Origin: Candidatus Alcium sp. F082
GTDB taxonomy: Bacteria > Bacteroidota > Bacteroidia > Bacteroidales > F082
Direction: 5' to 3'
NCBI GenBank assembly: GCA_001543395.1
Contig: LPNG01000001.1
Location: forward strand, 32,526-87,759
Length of the DNA: 55,234 nt
The notes beneath the pieces were generated by a model, which saw only the letters and a list, made by a program, of their open reading frames with translations, did not search any database and had not been told where the DNA came from. Position numbers and translations under genes: made by a program. Below, piece by piece: positions 15,147 to 24,704 of this stretch (the first letter of the stretch is position 1; every line of letters starts with the position of its first letter).

Positions 15147-16334
15147 ATGAAAAACTTGCTTTTCATTATTGTATTAGCCATTGCAACTTGCTTTCAAGTT
15201 GACGCACAAGTGATCAAACTCGTTCCTGACGAAACCTACGGAGTGGGAAACGATTGGAACAAAATCTTTGACACCTATTATGACACCCTGGACGGTCGTC
15301 CTAACGGATTGCGGAAACAACTCGTCGTTTTCGATGACGGCAAAGCCATTGTCAGCCATGCCACAAGAAATAGGTATTCCCTATTTGATTCAAATGGCAA
15401 GTTTTTGAAAAACATTACTTTATATTCTGCCGACAAAGGCAAGAAGCCTCGTAATCTCCAGCCCGTGGAAGGGAAGTTGGGCGACCTATATTTCACTCAG
15501 GCCAACAACACGGGCGACATTTATCTGTTTGACGACAAAGGATTGATTGTCAAAGAACTGAGAATCAAATACCAAGCCTTGGAAATGTTAGCATTGGACG
15601 ACCACCATATTGCCATCATTGGAAGCACATCGTGGACAAAAAAATGGAGATACTTTGTATCCATTTTGGATACAAACACAGGCAAGGAGAAAATCCTTTG
15701 CGATGAATTCAGAGAGTCGAGTGGTGATCTCAAAAACAAAGACTACTTCATTTACACTGAAGGCAAAAGGGATGACATGAAAGGCCAGTGGCAAATCGCG
15801 AAAGTCAACGGCAAGCTCATCGTTTCCAACCCGATAGATGGGCTGGTGAGAACCTACGATTTCAATGGAAACAAGATCTCGGAAAAACTATTGGATTGGG
15901 AACCACAAACCTTGTCCGTTGAAGAGCAGACCGCCTTGCAAAACGCCCGAATCAAGGATTTGAAAGACGAGTTGCCAGGAGAAACCGACGAGAGAGTGCT
16001 TAGATTTTACAACGACTTTATTACCTTTTATGAAAACGGCATCCAACACATTAAAGAACCTATCAATATGGGGTGGTTCACCATGGCCATCAAAGGCAAC
16101 GACGACAACATCCTTTTCTTTGGCGATGCCGAGGTAGCAGGCCAAAACACATTCCACGTCTATTCGGTCAGCAAAGGGCAAAGCATTTCGACAGGCTCCT
16201 TCCAATGCGAAGACTACGACCTTGCCTTAACGAAGAAGCGCTTCGTGTGCCACAACGGGTTTTACTATGGCATTCAGGTGCTGAAGAATTGTGATGGGAT
16301 GCCGCTGCGATTGGTGCGGTTTAGGGCGAAATAA
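15147..16334 (+). CDS. Secreted protein of unknown function, probable beta-propeller
   Basis: This 395-residue protein has a signal peptide (1-20, ending FQVDAQ). The rest shows repeated strand-turn patterns such as YSLFDSNGKFLKNI, IYLFDDKGLIVKEL and RTYDFNGNKISEKL, spaced like blades of a six-bladed propeller. No catalytic residues are evident. It starts 12 bases after the anti-sigma gene, so it is likely a target or sensor partner of this ECF module. A terminator follows it. Confidence 0.75.
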   Translation: MKNLLFIIVLAIATCFQVDAQVIKLVPDETYGVGNDWNKIFDTYYDTLDGRPNGLRKQLVVFDDGKAIVSHATRNRYSLFDSNGKFLKNITLYSADKGKKPRNLQPVEGKLGDLYFTQANNTGDIYLFDDKGLIVKELRIKYQALEMLALDDHHIAIIGSTSWTKKWRYFVSILDTNTGKEKILCDEFRESSGDLKNKDYFIYTEGKRDDMKGQWQIAKVNGKLIVSNPIDGLVRTYDFNGNKISEKLLDWEPQTLSVEEQTALQNARIKDLKDELPGETDERVLRFYNDFITFYENGIQHIKEPINMGWFTMAIKGNDDNILFFGDAEVAGQNTFHVYSVSKGQSISTGSFQCEDYDLALTKKRFVCHNGFYYGIQVLKNCDGMPLRLVRFRAK

Positions 16335-16355
16335 ATCAACAAAAATCAGGATATA

Positions 16356-16396
16356 AAAAACCCAATCAGCTGAAAAACATCTGATTGGGTTTTTCA
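16356..16396. terminator. Intrinsic terminator
   Basis: The 14-base arms AAAAACCCAATCAG / CTGATTGGGTTTTT surround an 11-base loop. It ends the sigma/anti-sigma/propeller operon and, read the other way, the tRNA operon. Confidence 0.9.
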
Positions 16397-16401
16397 TTTG
16401 T

Positions 16402-16485
16402 ACCCGAGGCCGGGCTCGAACCGGCACGCCTTTAAAGGGCAAGGGATTTTAAGTCCCTCGTGTCTACCAATTCCACCACTCAGGC
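16402..16485 (-). tRNA. tRNA-Leu (anticodon TAA)
   Basis: The minus strand reads GCCTGAGTGGTGGAATTGG at the 5' end, an anticodon arm GGGACTTAAAATCCC with TAA, a long variable arm typical of tRNA-Leu, and a GGTTCGAGCC T-arm. The 3' CCA is not encoded. Confidence 0.95.
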
Positions 16486-16525
16486 ACTTACACAAAAAAT
16501 CCCGATTTTACTCGGGACCTTGTGG

Positions 16526-16598
<73 letters not shown>

Positions 16599-16692
16599 TT
16601 CGCTTCGCGAATCGGGGTTTCTGTCGCGACTCGGCATAACCAAACTACGTTTGCTTCTGCTCTCACTGCTCCAGAAACACCGCCTAGCTTTG

Positions 16693-16765
<73 letters not shown>

Positions 16766-16819
16766 TTCGCTTCACGAATCGGTATTCTATTTCAAGAATT
16801 CCGCTTGCGAATTGCGCGG

Positions 16820-16849
16820 CAAAAGTACAACTTTTTTCAATACCGCAAA
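16820..16849 (-). promoter_or_regulatory. Promoter of the tRNA operon
   Basis: On the minus strand, a -33 TTTG (16846-16849) and -7 TACTTTTG (16820-16827) are separated by 18 bases. This is a good match to the Bacteroidota promoter, about 55 bases before the first tRNA-Gly. Confidence 0.65.
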
Positions 16850-16945
16850 CATTTTTGAGAAAAATTTTCTTTCTTTGTAGTTTTTTCGCTGGTTTTGCGT
16901 CTAATGGACAAACGATTCCGACCATATTTCGACAAACTCAATACC

Positions 16946-17428
16946 ATGAAGGAGAAAGAAAATGAGTTTACCTCCATCGTGAAGGCACACAAAAACACGA
17001 TTTACACCGTGTGCTACCTCTTCTCGAAAGACAACGACGAAGCCAACGACCTGTTCCAAGAGACACTCATCAACCTTTGGCGAGGCTTCGATTCGTTCAA
17101 GGGGCAATGCGAATTGAAGACCTGGATTTGGCGTGTCAGCCTCAACACTTGCCTCACCGCCGAGCGCAAGAAGAAACGCAGCGTGAAGACCGTGCCGCTC
17201 TCGATGGACATCAACCTCTTCACCGACACCGACGACGACACCCGACAAATCCAACAACTCTACCGCCGCATCAACAAACTCGGCGTGGTGGACAGGGCCA
17301 TCATCCTGCTTTGGCTCGAAAACATGAGCTACGAGGAAATCGGCCAAATCATCGGCATCTCCACAAAGAACGTTTCCGTCAAACTGGTCAGAATCAAGGA
17401 ACAACTGAAGAAAATGTCAAACGAATAA
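16946..17428 (+). CDS. ECF-type RNA polymerase sigma factor
   Basis: About 160 residues: region 2 (IYTVCYLFSKDNDEANDLFQETLINLWRGF in outline, with the QETLINLWR core) and region 4 (MSYEEIGQIIGISTKNVSVKLVR, helix-turn-helix). The ATG at 16946 is preferred because it places sigma region 2 at the usual distance; alternative ATG codons are at 16895 and 16904. A small membrane protein gene starts 11 bases after its stop and takes the place where an anti-sigma factor is usually found. Confidence 0.88.
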   Translation: MKEKENEFTSIVKAHKNTIYTVCYLFSKDNDEANDLFQETLINLWRGFDSFKGQCELKTWIWRVSLNTCLTAERKKKRSVKTVPLSMDINLFTDTDDDTRQIQQLYRRINKLGVVDRAIILLWLENMSYEEIGQIIGISTKNVSVKLVRIKEQLKKMSNE

Positions 17429-17439
17429 AACGCAAAGCA

Positions 17440-18021
17440 ATGGAAAACAACGAATTGGAAGAAATGAAGGCGCAACTGGCCCTGCTGAATGAGAAATTGG
17501 AAAAGGAACACATTGTCAATGAAAAACTGACGAAAGAAACTCTTAGGAACAAAATGCGTCTCGTCAACACAAACAAATACTTTATCCTGGTCGTTGATGG
17601 ATTATGTATGGTATTTGGCCCAGCTTTGATTTGGTACCTTAGAATGTATAACTTCCCCATTTGGTTAGGCTTTTTAGCCATTGCCGTAACCGCATTTGAT
17701 TTCTTCGCTCAGCTTGTCCTCTTCAATAAATTGAATTTGAATAGCTTCACAAATGAAAATGTAGTCAATTCAATTAAAAAATTCAAAGATTTCAAGAAGT
17801 ATCATAAGATTTTGCTCACGTTTGAATGGGGAATCACAGCGATAGCTTTCATTTCCATTTTCTTATGGGCCTCGCAGATTCTTTCAAAACAAGGGCTTAT
17901 TATTTACGCTATCTGTCTTGCATTGCTTATCCCGTTAGGGATTTGGAGTGTTACTTCCCGCCAAAAGAAAATCTATTCCACTTGCGACGAAATCATCGAG
18001 CAATTGGAGGAAAAGGTTTGA
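17440..18021 (+). CDS. Small multi-pass membrane protein next to an ECF sigma gene
   Basis: The 193-residue protein begins with a coiled-coil-like charged segment (residues about 3-38, rich in Glu, Lys and Leu), followed by four hydrophobic segments (about 47-65, 72-92, 128-146, 150-170) and a short C-terminal tail. There is no zf-HC2 motif. It follows the sigma gene by 11 bases. The pairing suggests a regulator of that sigma factor or a target, but no family is recognised with confidence. The ATG at 17440 is the only plausible start. Confidence 0.75.
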   Translation: MENNELEEMKAQLALLNEKLEKEHIVNEKLTKETLRNKMRLVNTNKYFILVVDGLCMVFGPALIWYLRMYNFPIWLGFLAIAVTAFDFFAQLVLFNKLNLNSFTNENVVNSIKKFKDFKKYHKILLTFEWGITAIAFISIFLWASQILSKQGLIIYAICLALLIPLGIWSVTSRQKKIYSTCDEIIEQLEEKV

Positions 18022-18037
18022 ATCCTATGGTGTCTTT

Positions 18038-18065
18038 GTAGAGACGGTGTGCACACCGTCTCTAC
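18038..18065. repeat. Perfect 28-bp palindrome (GTAGAGACG family)
   Basis: The arms GTAGAGACGGTGTG and CACACCGTCTCTAC are perfectly complementary with no loop. The outer GTAGAGACG...CGTCTCTAC is shared with the malQ insert at 668-740, while the core differs. It lies 16 bases after the membrane-protein gene. Confidence 0.85.
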
Positions 18066-18164
18066 CATCCTATCCTAATACAGCATCCCAAACATCCACA
18101 AGGGAATACGGTTCAGATGGCCTATTTCCACGTCGTAAATAGCGAAATAACAATACATTTTCTG

Positions 18165-18207
18165 CTTTCCAAAGCATAAAATTACGCTAAAACTATACTT
18201 TGGAAAG
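18165..18207. repeat. Inverted repeat spanning the mutS stop
   Basis: The 10-base arms CTTTCCAAAG (18165-18174) and CTTTGGAAAG (18198-18207) are separated by 23 bases. The inner arm is part of the last mutS codons. It could be a weak 3' hairpin of the mutS transcript; no T-run follows. Confidence 0.5.
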
Positions 18208-20799
18208 TAGTTTTTTGATTTCATTCAGCTTCATCAAAGCCTCAACGGGAGTCAAAGTGTCGATGTTCGTGTTGAGAATATCCTCCTTGATTTGGAGCAA
18301 CAACGGATCGTCCAATTGGATAAAACTCAACTGCATGGCATCGTCTTGTTTTTTTGCCGCAGCCTTCTCCACATCCTCACTGGTGTGCGATTTCTCCAAA
18401 ACCGTCAACAGTGAAGTGGCGCGTTCGATGACCTTGCGCGGCATTCCGGCCATCTCAGCCACATGGATACCGAAACTGTGGGCACTACCGCCGCGCTTCA
18501 GCTTGCGCAAAAACACCACCTTGTTGCCGACTTCCTTCACCGAAACATGGTAGTTCTTGATGCGGGCAAAAGAGTCCTCCATCTCGTTCAGCTCATGGTA
18601 GTGTGTGGCAAACATCACCTTGGCGCGACTCACAGGGTGGTCGTGCAAAAACTCGGTGATGGCCCAAGCGATGCTGATACCATCGTAAGTGCTGGTGCCA
18701 CGCCCGATTTCGTCAAGTAAAACAAGGCTTCGGGACGACACATTATTCAAGATGCTGGCCGTCTCATTCATCTCCACCATGAAGGTTGACTCACCCGACG
18801 AGATGTTGTCGGAGGCACCTACGCGGGTAAAGATCTTGTCCACCAAGCCAATGCGTGCCGAAGCTGCAGGCACAAAGCAGCCCATCTGTGCCAAGAGCAC
18901 AATTAATGCCGTCTGGCGCAACAAAGCCGACTTACCCGACATGTTGGGACCCGTGATGATGATGATTTGCTGCTTGTCGCGGTCGAGATAGACATCGTTG
19001 GCGATGTAACTCTCCCCTACCGGCATCATCTGCTCGATGACAGGGTGGCGACCTTCCTTGATGTCAAGGACAAACGAGTCGTCGATGACAGGTTGCACAT
19101 AGTTGTTTTTCAGCGAGATGTCCGCAAAACTCACCAAACAGTCGATACGGGCTACAATGGAGGCATCGACCTGGATGGGTTCCACAAACTCGGTCACGGC
19201 GGTGACAAGTTCGTTGTAAACCCTTTGCTCGATGACACTTATCTTTTCTTCCGCGCCGAGGATCTTCTGTTCGTATTCCTTCAGTTCCTCGGTGATATAA
19301 CGCTCGGCATTGGTCAACGTCTGCTTGCGAATCCATTCCGCCGGCACCTTGTCCTTGTGCGAATTGGTGACTTCGAGATAGTAACCAAACACATTGTTAT
19401 AGCCCACCTTCAAAGAGGTGATGCCCGTGGCTTCCATCTCGCGGCGTTGTATGCCCATAAGGTATTCCTTGCCCGAACGCGACAAGTTGCGCAGGTCGTC
19501 CAACTCCGGGTCGACACCTTCTGCTATATAATTGCCCTTCGACAGCAAAGCGGGCGCATCGGGATTCAAGTCTTTCTTGATACGCTCACGGATGGAGGCA
19601 CAGGGGTTGAACTGCTCGGCAAAACGCTCCAAGGCAGGATGTTGACTCTCCTCGCAAGCCGTCTTCAACACCTCGATTTGGTCCAAGGCTCGGCCCACTT
19701 GCAACAACTCCCTCGGGTTGACACGCGACAGCGAGACCTTGGAAATCAAACGTTCCAAATCGCCCACTTGTCGTATCGCATCCTGGAACTTTTGGATCTG
19801 TTCGCGATGCTCAACGAAATAGCGCACCACTTCGTAACGCGCCTCTATTTGTTCCTTGTTCTTCAAAGGAAGGCTCAGCCAACGGCGCATCAATCGACCG
19901 CCCATAGGCGACACCGTCTTGTCGATAACGTCAATCAAGGTCTTGGCATTGAGGTTGGATGTATGCAATAGTTCCAAGTTACGGATAGTGAACTTGTCGA
20001 GCCACACATACTGCCCTTGGTCGATGCGCGAAAGCGAGGTGATGTGGTTTAATTGATCGTGTTGCGTCTCAATCAAATAATGGATGGCTGCACCAGCTGC
20101 CACGATGCCTTTCGGGAAGTCGTCGACACCGAAGCCCTTCAGCGAAACAGTATGAAAATGCTTGTTGAGAATCTCGTTGGCATAATCGTCGGTGAAGACC
20201 CAATCGTCGAAGACCGTGAGGTAGTATTTAGCACTAAACAGGTCTATGAAATCCTTGCGTTTGTTGCGTTGCAGCAGCACCTCGGAAGGATTGAAACTTT
20301 GCAACAGCTTGTCAATATATTCGTTGGAGCCTTGTGTCAGATAGAACTCTCCCGTTGACACATCGAGGAAAGCAATACCCGAAATCTCTTTGTCGAGGTG
20401 CACAGAAGCCAAGAAATTGTTCTCTTTCTGTTCCAATACGCTGTCGCTATAGGTCACGCCGGGTGTCACCAGTTCCACCACGCCACGTTTCACCAGCTTC
20501 TTGGCCAGTTTGGGGTCTTCAAGCTGTTCGCACACAGCCACTTTCAGTCCGGCACGCACCAACTTAGGCAGATAGGTGTCCAAAGCATGATGAGGGAAGC
20601 CAGCCAATTCAATGGAATCGGCAATGGCGCTCGACCTTTTGGTGAGCACGATACCCAAAATCTCAGAGGATTTCACAGCGTCCTCGCCATACGTCTCATA
20701 AAAATCGCCCACGCGAAACAGCAGCATGGCATCGGGGTATTTCGCCTTGAAGGAGAAATACTGCTTCATCAAAGGGGTTTCGGTCGCTTTTTCTGCCAT
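18193..20799 (-). CDS. mutS: DNA mismatch repair protein MutS
   Basis: The 868-residue protein recognises mismatches and recruits MutL. The N-terminal mismatch-binding domain has the [11 protein letters not shown] motif (Phe-x-Glu reader) near residue 34. The lever/clamp region spans the middle. The ATPase has Walker A GPNMSGKS near 617, then [21 protein letters not shown] and the ATHYHEL signature. The length is typical. The ATG at 20799 is 22 bases after a -7 box. It is divergent from the RNA methyltransferase gene. Confidence 0.97.
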   Translation of the reverse strand: MAEKATETPLMKQYFSFKAKYPDAMLLFRVGDFYETYGEDAVKSSEILGIVLTKRSSAIADSIELAGFPHHALDTYLPKLVRAGLKVAVCEQLEDPKLAKKLVKRGVVELVTPGVTYSDSVLEQKENNFLASVHLDKEISGIAFLDVSTGEFYLTQGSNEYIDKLLQSFNPSEVLLQRNKRKDFIDLFSAKYYLTVFDDWVFTDDYANEILNKHFHTVSLKGFGVDDFPKGIVAAGAAIHYLIETQHDQLNHITSLSRIDQGQYVWLDKFTIRNLELLHTSNLNAKTLIDVIDKTVSPMGGRLMRRWLSLPLKNKEQIEARYEVVRYFVEHREQIQKFQDAIRQVGDLERLISKVSLSRVNPRELLQVGRALDQIEVLKTACEESQHPALERFAEQFNPCASIRERIKKDLNPDAPALLSKGNYIAEGVDPELDDLRNLSRSGKEYLMGIQRREMEATGITSLKVGYNNVFGYYLEVTNSHKDKVPAEWIRKQTLTNAERYITEELKEYEQKILGAEEKISVIEQRVYNELVTAVTEFVEPIQVDASIVARIDCLVSFADISLKNNYVQPVIDDSFVLDIKEGRHPVIEQMMPVGESYIANDVYLDRDKQQIIIITGPNMSGKSALLRQTALIVLLAQMGCFVPAASARIGLVDKIFTRVGASDNISSGESTFMVEMNETASILNNVSSRSLVLLDEIGRGTSTYDGISIAWAITEFLHDHPVSRAKVMFATHYHELNEMEDSFARIKNYHVSVKEVGNKVVFLRKLKRGGSAHSFGIHVAEMAGMPRKVIERATSLLTVLEKSHTSEDVEKAAAKKQDDAMQLSFIQLDDPLLLQIKEDILNTNIDTLTPVEALMKLNEIKKLLSKV

Positions 20800-20821
20800 A
20801 AAAATCTCGGATTAAGGGGTA

Positions 20822-20829
20822 CAAAATTA
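20822..20829 (-). promoter_or_regulatory. Putative -7 box (TAATTTTG) of mutS
   Basis: This matches TAnnTTTG on the minus strand, 22 bases upstream of the mutS ATG. Confidence 0.5.
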
Positions 20830-20929
20830 CCATTTTGTTTGAAACAATTGACCTGTTTATCCAAATTTTTCCGACTTCTTGACAGGGCAATGTCTTTTTT
20901 CGCTTATTTTGCCGACAAATCGTAACACC

Positions 20930-21466
20930 ATGCGCAAACTCAGTATGGACGAGCTGAACCGTATCAGCAAGGAAGACTTTGAAAAGGCGGAGAAGCTACC
21001 TATTATTATAGTGCTCGACAACATACGGTCCTTGAGCAATGTGGGCGCTTTCTTCCGCACCGCCGACGCCTTCCGTATCGGAGCGTTGTATTTATGTGGC
21101 ATCACAGCCCGCCCTCCCCACCGTGAGATCCACAAAACGGCATTGGGAGCCGACGAAACCGTGAAGTGGCGCTATTTCGAGACCACCGAAGCTGCTTGTA
21201 GGCAATTAAAAGAAGATGGCTACCGCATTTATGCCGTAGAGCAGGTGGAAGGCAGCATCCCTTTGCAGGATTTCGAGTTTGCCGAACGCACTGCTTATCT
21301 TTTAGGCAATGAAGTGGAGGGCGTAAGCGAGGAGGCACTGCCCTATTGCGAAGGCGCCATCGAGTTGCCGCAAGAGGGCACAAAACACTCCATTAATGTG
21401 TCGGTATGCGCTGGAATTGTCATGTGGAAACTGTTCGAAAACCTGGTTTTGAAGCAAAAAAATTGA
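20930..21466 (+). CDS. TrmH/SpoU family RNA 2'-O-methyltransferase
   Basis: The 178-residue protein has the three SPOUT motifs: motif 1 LDNIRSLSNVGAFFRTADAF, motif 2 YLLGNEVEGVSEEAL and motif 3 IELPQEGTKHSINVSVCAGIVM, in outline. It transfers a methyl group from S-adenosylmethionine to a ribose in tRNA or rRNA; the target cannot be told. The ATG at 20930 is preferred over the upstream in-frame ATG at 20879. It has no separate RNA-binding N-terminal domain, so it is the short form. Confidence 0.9.
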   Translation: MRKLSMDELNRISKEDFEKAEKLPIIIVLDNIRSLSNVGAFFRTADAFRIGALYLCGITARPPHREIHKTALGADETVKWRYFETTEAACRQLKEDGYRIYAVEQVEGSIPLQDFEFAERTAYLLGNEVEGVSEEALPYCEGAIELPQEGTKHSINVSVCAGIVMWKLFENLVLKQKN

Positions 21467-21528
21467 AAAAAACAGGGCTTTTTTGCTGAAAAACAACAAA
21501 AAAAGCGAAAAAAAAACTTTTTTTTGTG

Positions 21529-21556
21529 TTGTCAATTGAAATTATTCCTATTTTTG
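21529..21556 (+). promoter_or_regulatory. Promoter of the OmpA-family gene
   Basis: -33 TTG (21529-21531) and -7 TATTTTTG (21549-21556) have a 17-base spacer. The box lies 77 bases before the ATG, giving a comparatively long leader. Confidence 0.55.
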
Positions 21557-21633
21557 TTCGCTAATTAGAATAAATAGAAAAAGGCAATTCAAGATCAACT
21601 AACAATAATTTACAAACCTAACACTTTAACGTT

Positions 21634-23415
21634 ATGAAGAAAAATTTGACTTTTGCAAAGCTGATGATGCTGGTCGTCATGGCTATCCTTCCCTTCAGCA
21701 TGTTTGCTCAGGAAGGCAAAAAACATTCAAAGCCCGCTGAGAAGTACTGGTACATCCAGGCTGACGGAGGTCTCTCCATCAACCACGGTGACCTGGCCAA
21801 CTACAACGGCGGCATTTGGGACGATTTCAACCACTACAAAGAGATTGCTCTCCAGAACTGGAATGCCCATCTCGGCATTGGTTACCAATTTGGTAAGGTC
21901 GTTGGTATGAACCTGAAAGGCGGTTACGGCCTCCTCTCTGGTCACAAGCACCAACAAGCCCTCGTTCTGAACGGCAATGCTGACCAGACCTTGTGGAACC
22001 TCGGTCTCGACAAGACGAACTACTTTGAAGGCAACCTGAACTTGACCTTCAACCTGTTCAACATGTTCAACTACAACCCGAGAAGAGTCATCAACCTCGT
22101 TCCTCACGTTGGTATTGGTGGTATCTACTTCCAAGCTGGTAAGGTTAGCCAACTCGACGCTGACGACAAGGAAGCTGCCGCTCTGGCTCAGCCCACTGAG
22201 AAGCGCGAACTCAGCTTCACGGTTCCCGTCGGTATGGAGTTCACCTTCAACCTGGCTCCCAAGTTCGACCTCTTCCTGGACTACACCTACAACTTCACCG
22301 GCACCGACGCTCTTGACCAAGTGGCCAAGATTAAGTCCGACGAAGACAAGCACATCATCAACGATAAGGATATGTACAGCCAGTTCAACCTGGGTCTGCG
22401 CTACAAGTTCAACAATCCTTGCGACATCGACAAGATGGCCCGCGAATCCAAGAAGATCACCTACCGTGTGAATCCTGACCCGCTGGTCGCTGACGAAAAC
22501 GGCAATGTTTGCTTCGACGTCATCACCACCATCCCTGGCGAATACTTCGAGAAGCAGGCTGTCATGAACCTGAAGCCTTATCTTGCTTACAACGGTGGCC
22601 AAATCGACCTCGAACCCATCACCTTCGTTGGTGAAAAGGTTAAGGGCGAAGGCGACTTCCGCGTCAACTACAAAGAAGGTGGCGAGTTCACCAAGCACTA
22701 CTGCATGCCTTACCAAGAGGAAATGGCCAACTGCGAACTCATGGGCGACCCGATGTTCTACGTCTACAACGGCACCATCTATCCCACTCAGGACGAGATC
22801 GTGAAGAACACCTACTTTGCTCAAGGTTCAACTGTGAAGCTGGCTGACGGCGTCATCAAGAACGAAGAGTACGAGACTCAGACTGTTTACGACACCATCG
22901 ACAAGGTCGTGGCCGTCAAGAAGCTCACCTATTTCTTCAACAAGGACAAGTACAACATTGCTGACAGAAAGAAACTCAACAACGAAGCTGATGCCGCTCT
23001 GAAGGACCTCCTGAACGCTGGTGTCACCGATTTCGAAATCAAGGCTTGGGCTTCTCCTGAAGGTGAAGAAGGTCACAACTTCGAACTCTCCAACAATCGT
23101 AACAACGCTGCCGACAAGCAGATGAAGAAGATTGCCAAGGACAAGGAAATCAACATCACTGGTAAGGGTTATGGCGAAGACTGGGCTACCTTCATCGAGC
23201 TCGTCGCCAACTCCGACCTGAAGGACAAGGACGCCATCGTCAATGCCATCAACAACAGCAGCAACAAGCAGAGAACAGTCAAGGAGATGTGCGACATCTA
23301 TCCGCAACTCGAAAAGGACATTCTGCCTCAGCTCCGTCGTGCCGAAGTGTACGTCAACGAGACTGTGAAGGAAACTGTTGCCAGACAAATCAAAGTGAAG
23401 GTTGAAAAGCACTAA
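21634..23415 (+). CDS. OmpA family outer-membrane protein
   Basis: The 593-residue protein has a signal peptide (1-25, ending SMFAQ). Residues about 35-270 form a predicted beta-barrel with aromatic-rich alternating strands (GIGYQFGKVVGMNLKGGYG, FNLGLRYKF in outline). A middle domain (about 275-420) is of unknown type. The C-terminal part from about 425 is OmpA-like (YFFNKDKYNIADRKKLN, then DFEIKAWASPEGEEGHNFELSNNR), fitting peptidoglycan contact. Codon choice is strongly biased (GCT, AAC, AAG), as expected for an abundant protein. It stands alone between its own promoter and a terminator. Confidence 0.88.
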   Translation: MKKNLTFAKLMMLVVMAILPFSMFAQEGKKHSKPAEKYWYIQADGGLSINHGDLANYNGGIWDDFNHYKEIALQNWNAHLGIGYQFGKVVGMNLKGGYGLLSGHKHQQALVLNGNADQTLWNLGLDKTNYFEGNLNLTFNLFNMFNYNPRRVINLVPHVGIGGIYFQAGKVSQLDADDKEAAALAQPTEKRELSFTVPVGMEFTFNLAPKFDLFLDYTYNFTGTDALDQVAKIKSDEDKHIINDKDMYSQFNLGLRYKFNNPCDIDKMARESKKITYRVNPDPLVADENGNVCFDVITTIPGEYFEKQAVMNLKPYLAYNGGQIDLEPITFVGEKVKGEGDFRVNYKEGGEFTKHYCMPYQEEMANCELMGDPMFYVYNGTIYPTQDEIVKNTYFAQGSTVKLADGVIKNEEYETQTVYDTIDKVVAVKKLTYFFNKDKYNIADRKKLNNEADAALKDLLNAGVTDFEIKAWASPEGEEGHNFELSNNRNNAADKQMKKIAKDKEINITGKGYGEDWATFIELVANSDLKDKDAIVNAINNSSNKQRTVKEMCDIYPQLEKDILPQLRRAEVYVNETVKETVARQIKVKVEKH

Positions 23416-23434
23416 TTCACCTCTCAACAAACTC

Positions 23435-23465
23435 AAAAAAGCCGCTCGATTGAGCGGCTTTTTTT
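23435..23465. terminator. Bidirectional intrinsic terminator
   Basis: The stem AAAAAAGCCGCTC / GAGCGGCTTTTTT has a 4-base loop. It lies between the convergent OmpA-family and deoxynucleoside kinase genes. Confidence 0.92.
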
Positions 23466-23482
23466 ATTGTCTTTTTCCAGAT

Positions 23483-24124
23483 TTATAACGACACCCGATG
23501 CAGCCCGATGTCGTATGGCTGGTCGATGGCCTCAATGATGCGCTGGTAGTCGCCCTCGTTGGCCACAAAGTCAAGATGGTTGGTGTCGATCAACAAGATG
23601 CGCATGTTGTTCTGCTGCTGACGCAGGAAATCGAAATAACCCTGCTGGATGTCCTCAAGATAGGCGTCACTGATCTCCTGCTCGTAACTGCGGCCACGCT
23701 TGCGGATGTTGGCTTGCAGTCGCTCCACATCGGAATAGAGATACACCAACAACTCGGGCTTGGGCATATCAGAGAAAATGATGTTGAAGAAACGGGAGAA
23801 CAGCTGATACTCATCGTCCTGCAAGTTGTTCTTCGAAAAAATCAACGACTTGGCCACATAATAGTCGGAGATGATGAAGTCGTGAAACAAATCAAGCGCC
23901 CCTAATTTGTCCTTCAACTGCTGATAACGCAAAGCCAAAAACGTCATCTCCACCTGAAACGAATACTTGTCGGGTTCTTTGTAGAACTTGGGCAGAAACG
24001 GATTCTTGTCGCCTTCAAACTCCTCCAGCACCAGCTTTCCGTTGAAGTCGTTGGCGATGCGCGAGGCCAGCGTGGTCTTGCCCGCACCCAGCGTACCTTC
24101 TATGGCGATATAGTTATAATACAT
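23483..24124 (-). CDS. Deoxynucleoside kinase
   Basis: The 213-residue protein phosphorylates deoxynucleosides in salvage. It has the P-loop GTLGAGKTT at residues 10-18, the family Asp-Arg-like region (FHDFIISDYYVAKSLIF) and the lid motif RKRGRSYEQ. The substrate (deoxyadenosine/deoxyguanosine or other) cannot be decided. It starts 2 bases after the folK stop, so the two genes are one transcript from the divergent promoter at 24649-24656. Confidence 0.92.
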   Translation of the reverse strand: MYYNYIAIEGTLGAGKTTLASRIANDFNGKLVLEEFEGDKNPFLPKFYKEPDKYSFQVEMTFLALRYQQLKDKLGALDLFHDFIISDYYVAKSLIFSKNNLQDDEYQLFSRFFNIIFSDMPKPELLVYLYSDVERLQANIRKRGRSYEQEISDAYLEDIQQGYFDFLRQQQNNMRILLIDTNHLDFVANEGDYQRIIEAIDQPYDIGLHRVSL

Positions 24125-24126
24125 GG

Positions 24127-24636
24127 CTAATCTTCTTTCTCAACATACAATTCTCTTACGACAGAGCCATCGGGGCATCGCTGCAAAAGCTCCACTTGGG
24201 TCAATTGGAAGACCGGATGCCTGAAATCGGGTATCACATCGCAAAGCGGAACCAAGGCGAATCGTCTCAGATGCAGCCGCGGATGAGGGATTGTCAACAT
24301 CGGCGTCAAGACGACACGGTCGCCATAATACAATAGGTCCAAATCGACAGTTCGCGAACAGTAGCCCTCCACCTCCGGATGGCGCACCCGACCCAATTCT
24401 TTCTCAATGTCGAGCAACTCCTTCAGCAAAGGCTCAGGGGCCAACTCGGTCTCCAACACGATGGCACGGTTCAAAAACCACTCCTCAGCCTCAAAGCCCC
24501 ATGGCTCCGACTCATAGGCTGCCGACAGATCAAAGATGGTACCACACCTATTATTTATTAATAGGCAGGCTTGCATGAAAATCTGTTCCTTGTCGCCCAT
24601 GTTGGAACCGAAGAGCACAACGCATCTTTCCATCAT
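24127..24636 (-). CDS. folK: 2-amino-4-hydroxy-6-hydroxymethyldihydropteridine diphosphokinase
   Basis: The roughly 169-residue protein transfers pyrophosphate from ATP to hydroxymethyl-dihydropterin in folate synthesis. The family motifs are present: LFGSNMGDKEQ at the start, YESEPWGF, the Mg-binding CSRTVDLDLLYYGD and the HPRLHLRRFALVPL strand. Start is ATG at 24636 (a second ATG follows directly), just after a -7 box. It is first in a two-gene unit with the deoxynucleoside kinase. Confidence 0.93.
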   Translation of the reverse strand: MMERCVVLFGSNMGDKEQIFMQACLLINNRCGTIFDLSAAYESEPWGFEAEEWFLNRAIVLETELAPEPLLKELLDIEKELGRVRHPEVEGYCSRTVDLDLLYYGDRVVLTPMLTIPHPRLHLRRFALVPLCDVIPDFRHPVFQLTQVELLQRCPDGSVVRELYVEKED

Positions 24637-24648
24637 AGAGATTTTCTG

Positions 24649-24656
24649 CAAAAGTA
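24649..24656 (-). promoter_or_regulatory. Putative -7 box (TACTTTTG) of folK
   Basis: This matches TAnnTTTG on the minus strand, 12 bases before the folK ATG, back to back with the sppA promoter. Confidence 0.5.
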
Positions 24657-24669
24657 AGTTTTTTTTGTG

Positions 24670-24677
24670 TATTTTTG
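24670..24677 (+). promoter_or_regulatory. Putative -7 box (TATTTTTG) of sppA
   Basis: This matches TAnnTTTG, 27 bases before the sppA ATG at 24705. Confidence 0.5.
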
Positions 24678-24704
24678 CATTTCAAACCTACAAAACACAA
24701 CACT

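Noticed and set aside
17011-17439. N-terminal extension of the membrane protein back into the sigma gene
   Set aside because: That part is an out-of-frame reading of the sigma factor rich in Arg, Gln and His; the ATG at 17440 starts the real protein.
18967-19971. Open frame of 334 codons on the plus strand inside mutS
   Set aside because: It lies wholly antisense to conserved MutS domains; low-complexity His/Leu-rich translation.
21727-22824. Long open frame of 365 codons on the minus strand, antisense to the OmpA-family gene
   Set aside because: It is a shadow produced by the strong codon bias of the plus-strand gene; it is valine-rich, has no signal or domain, and no promoter.
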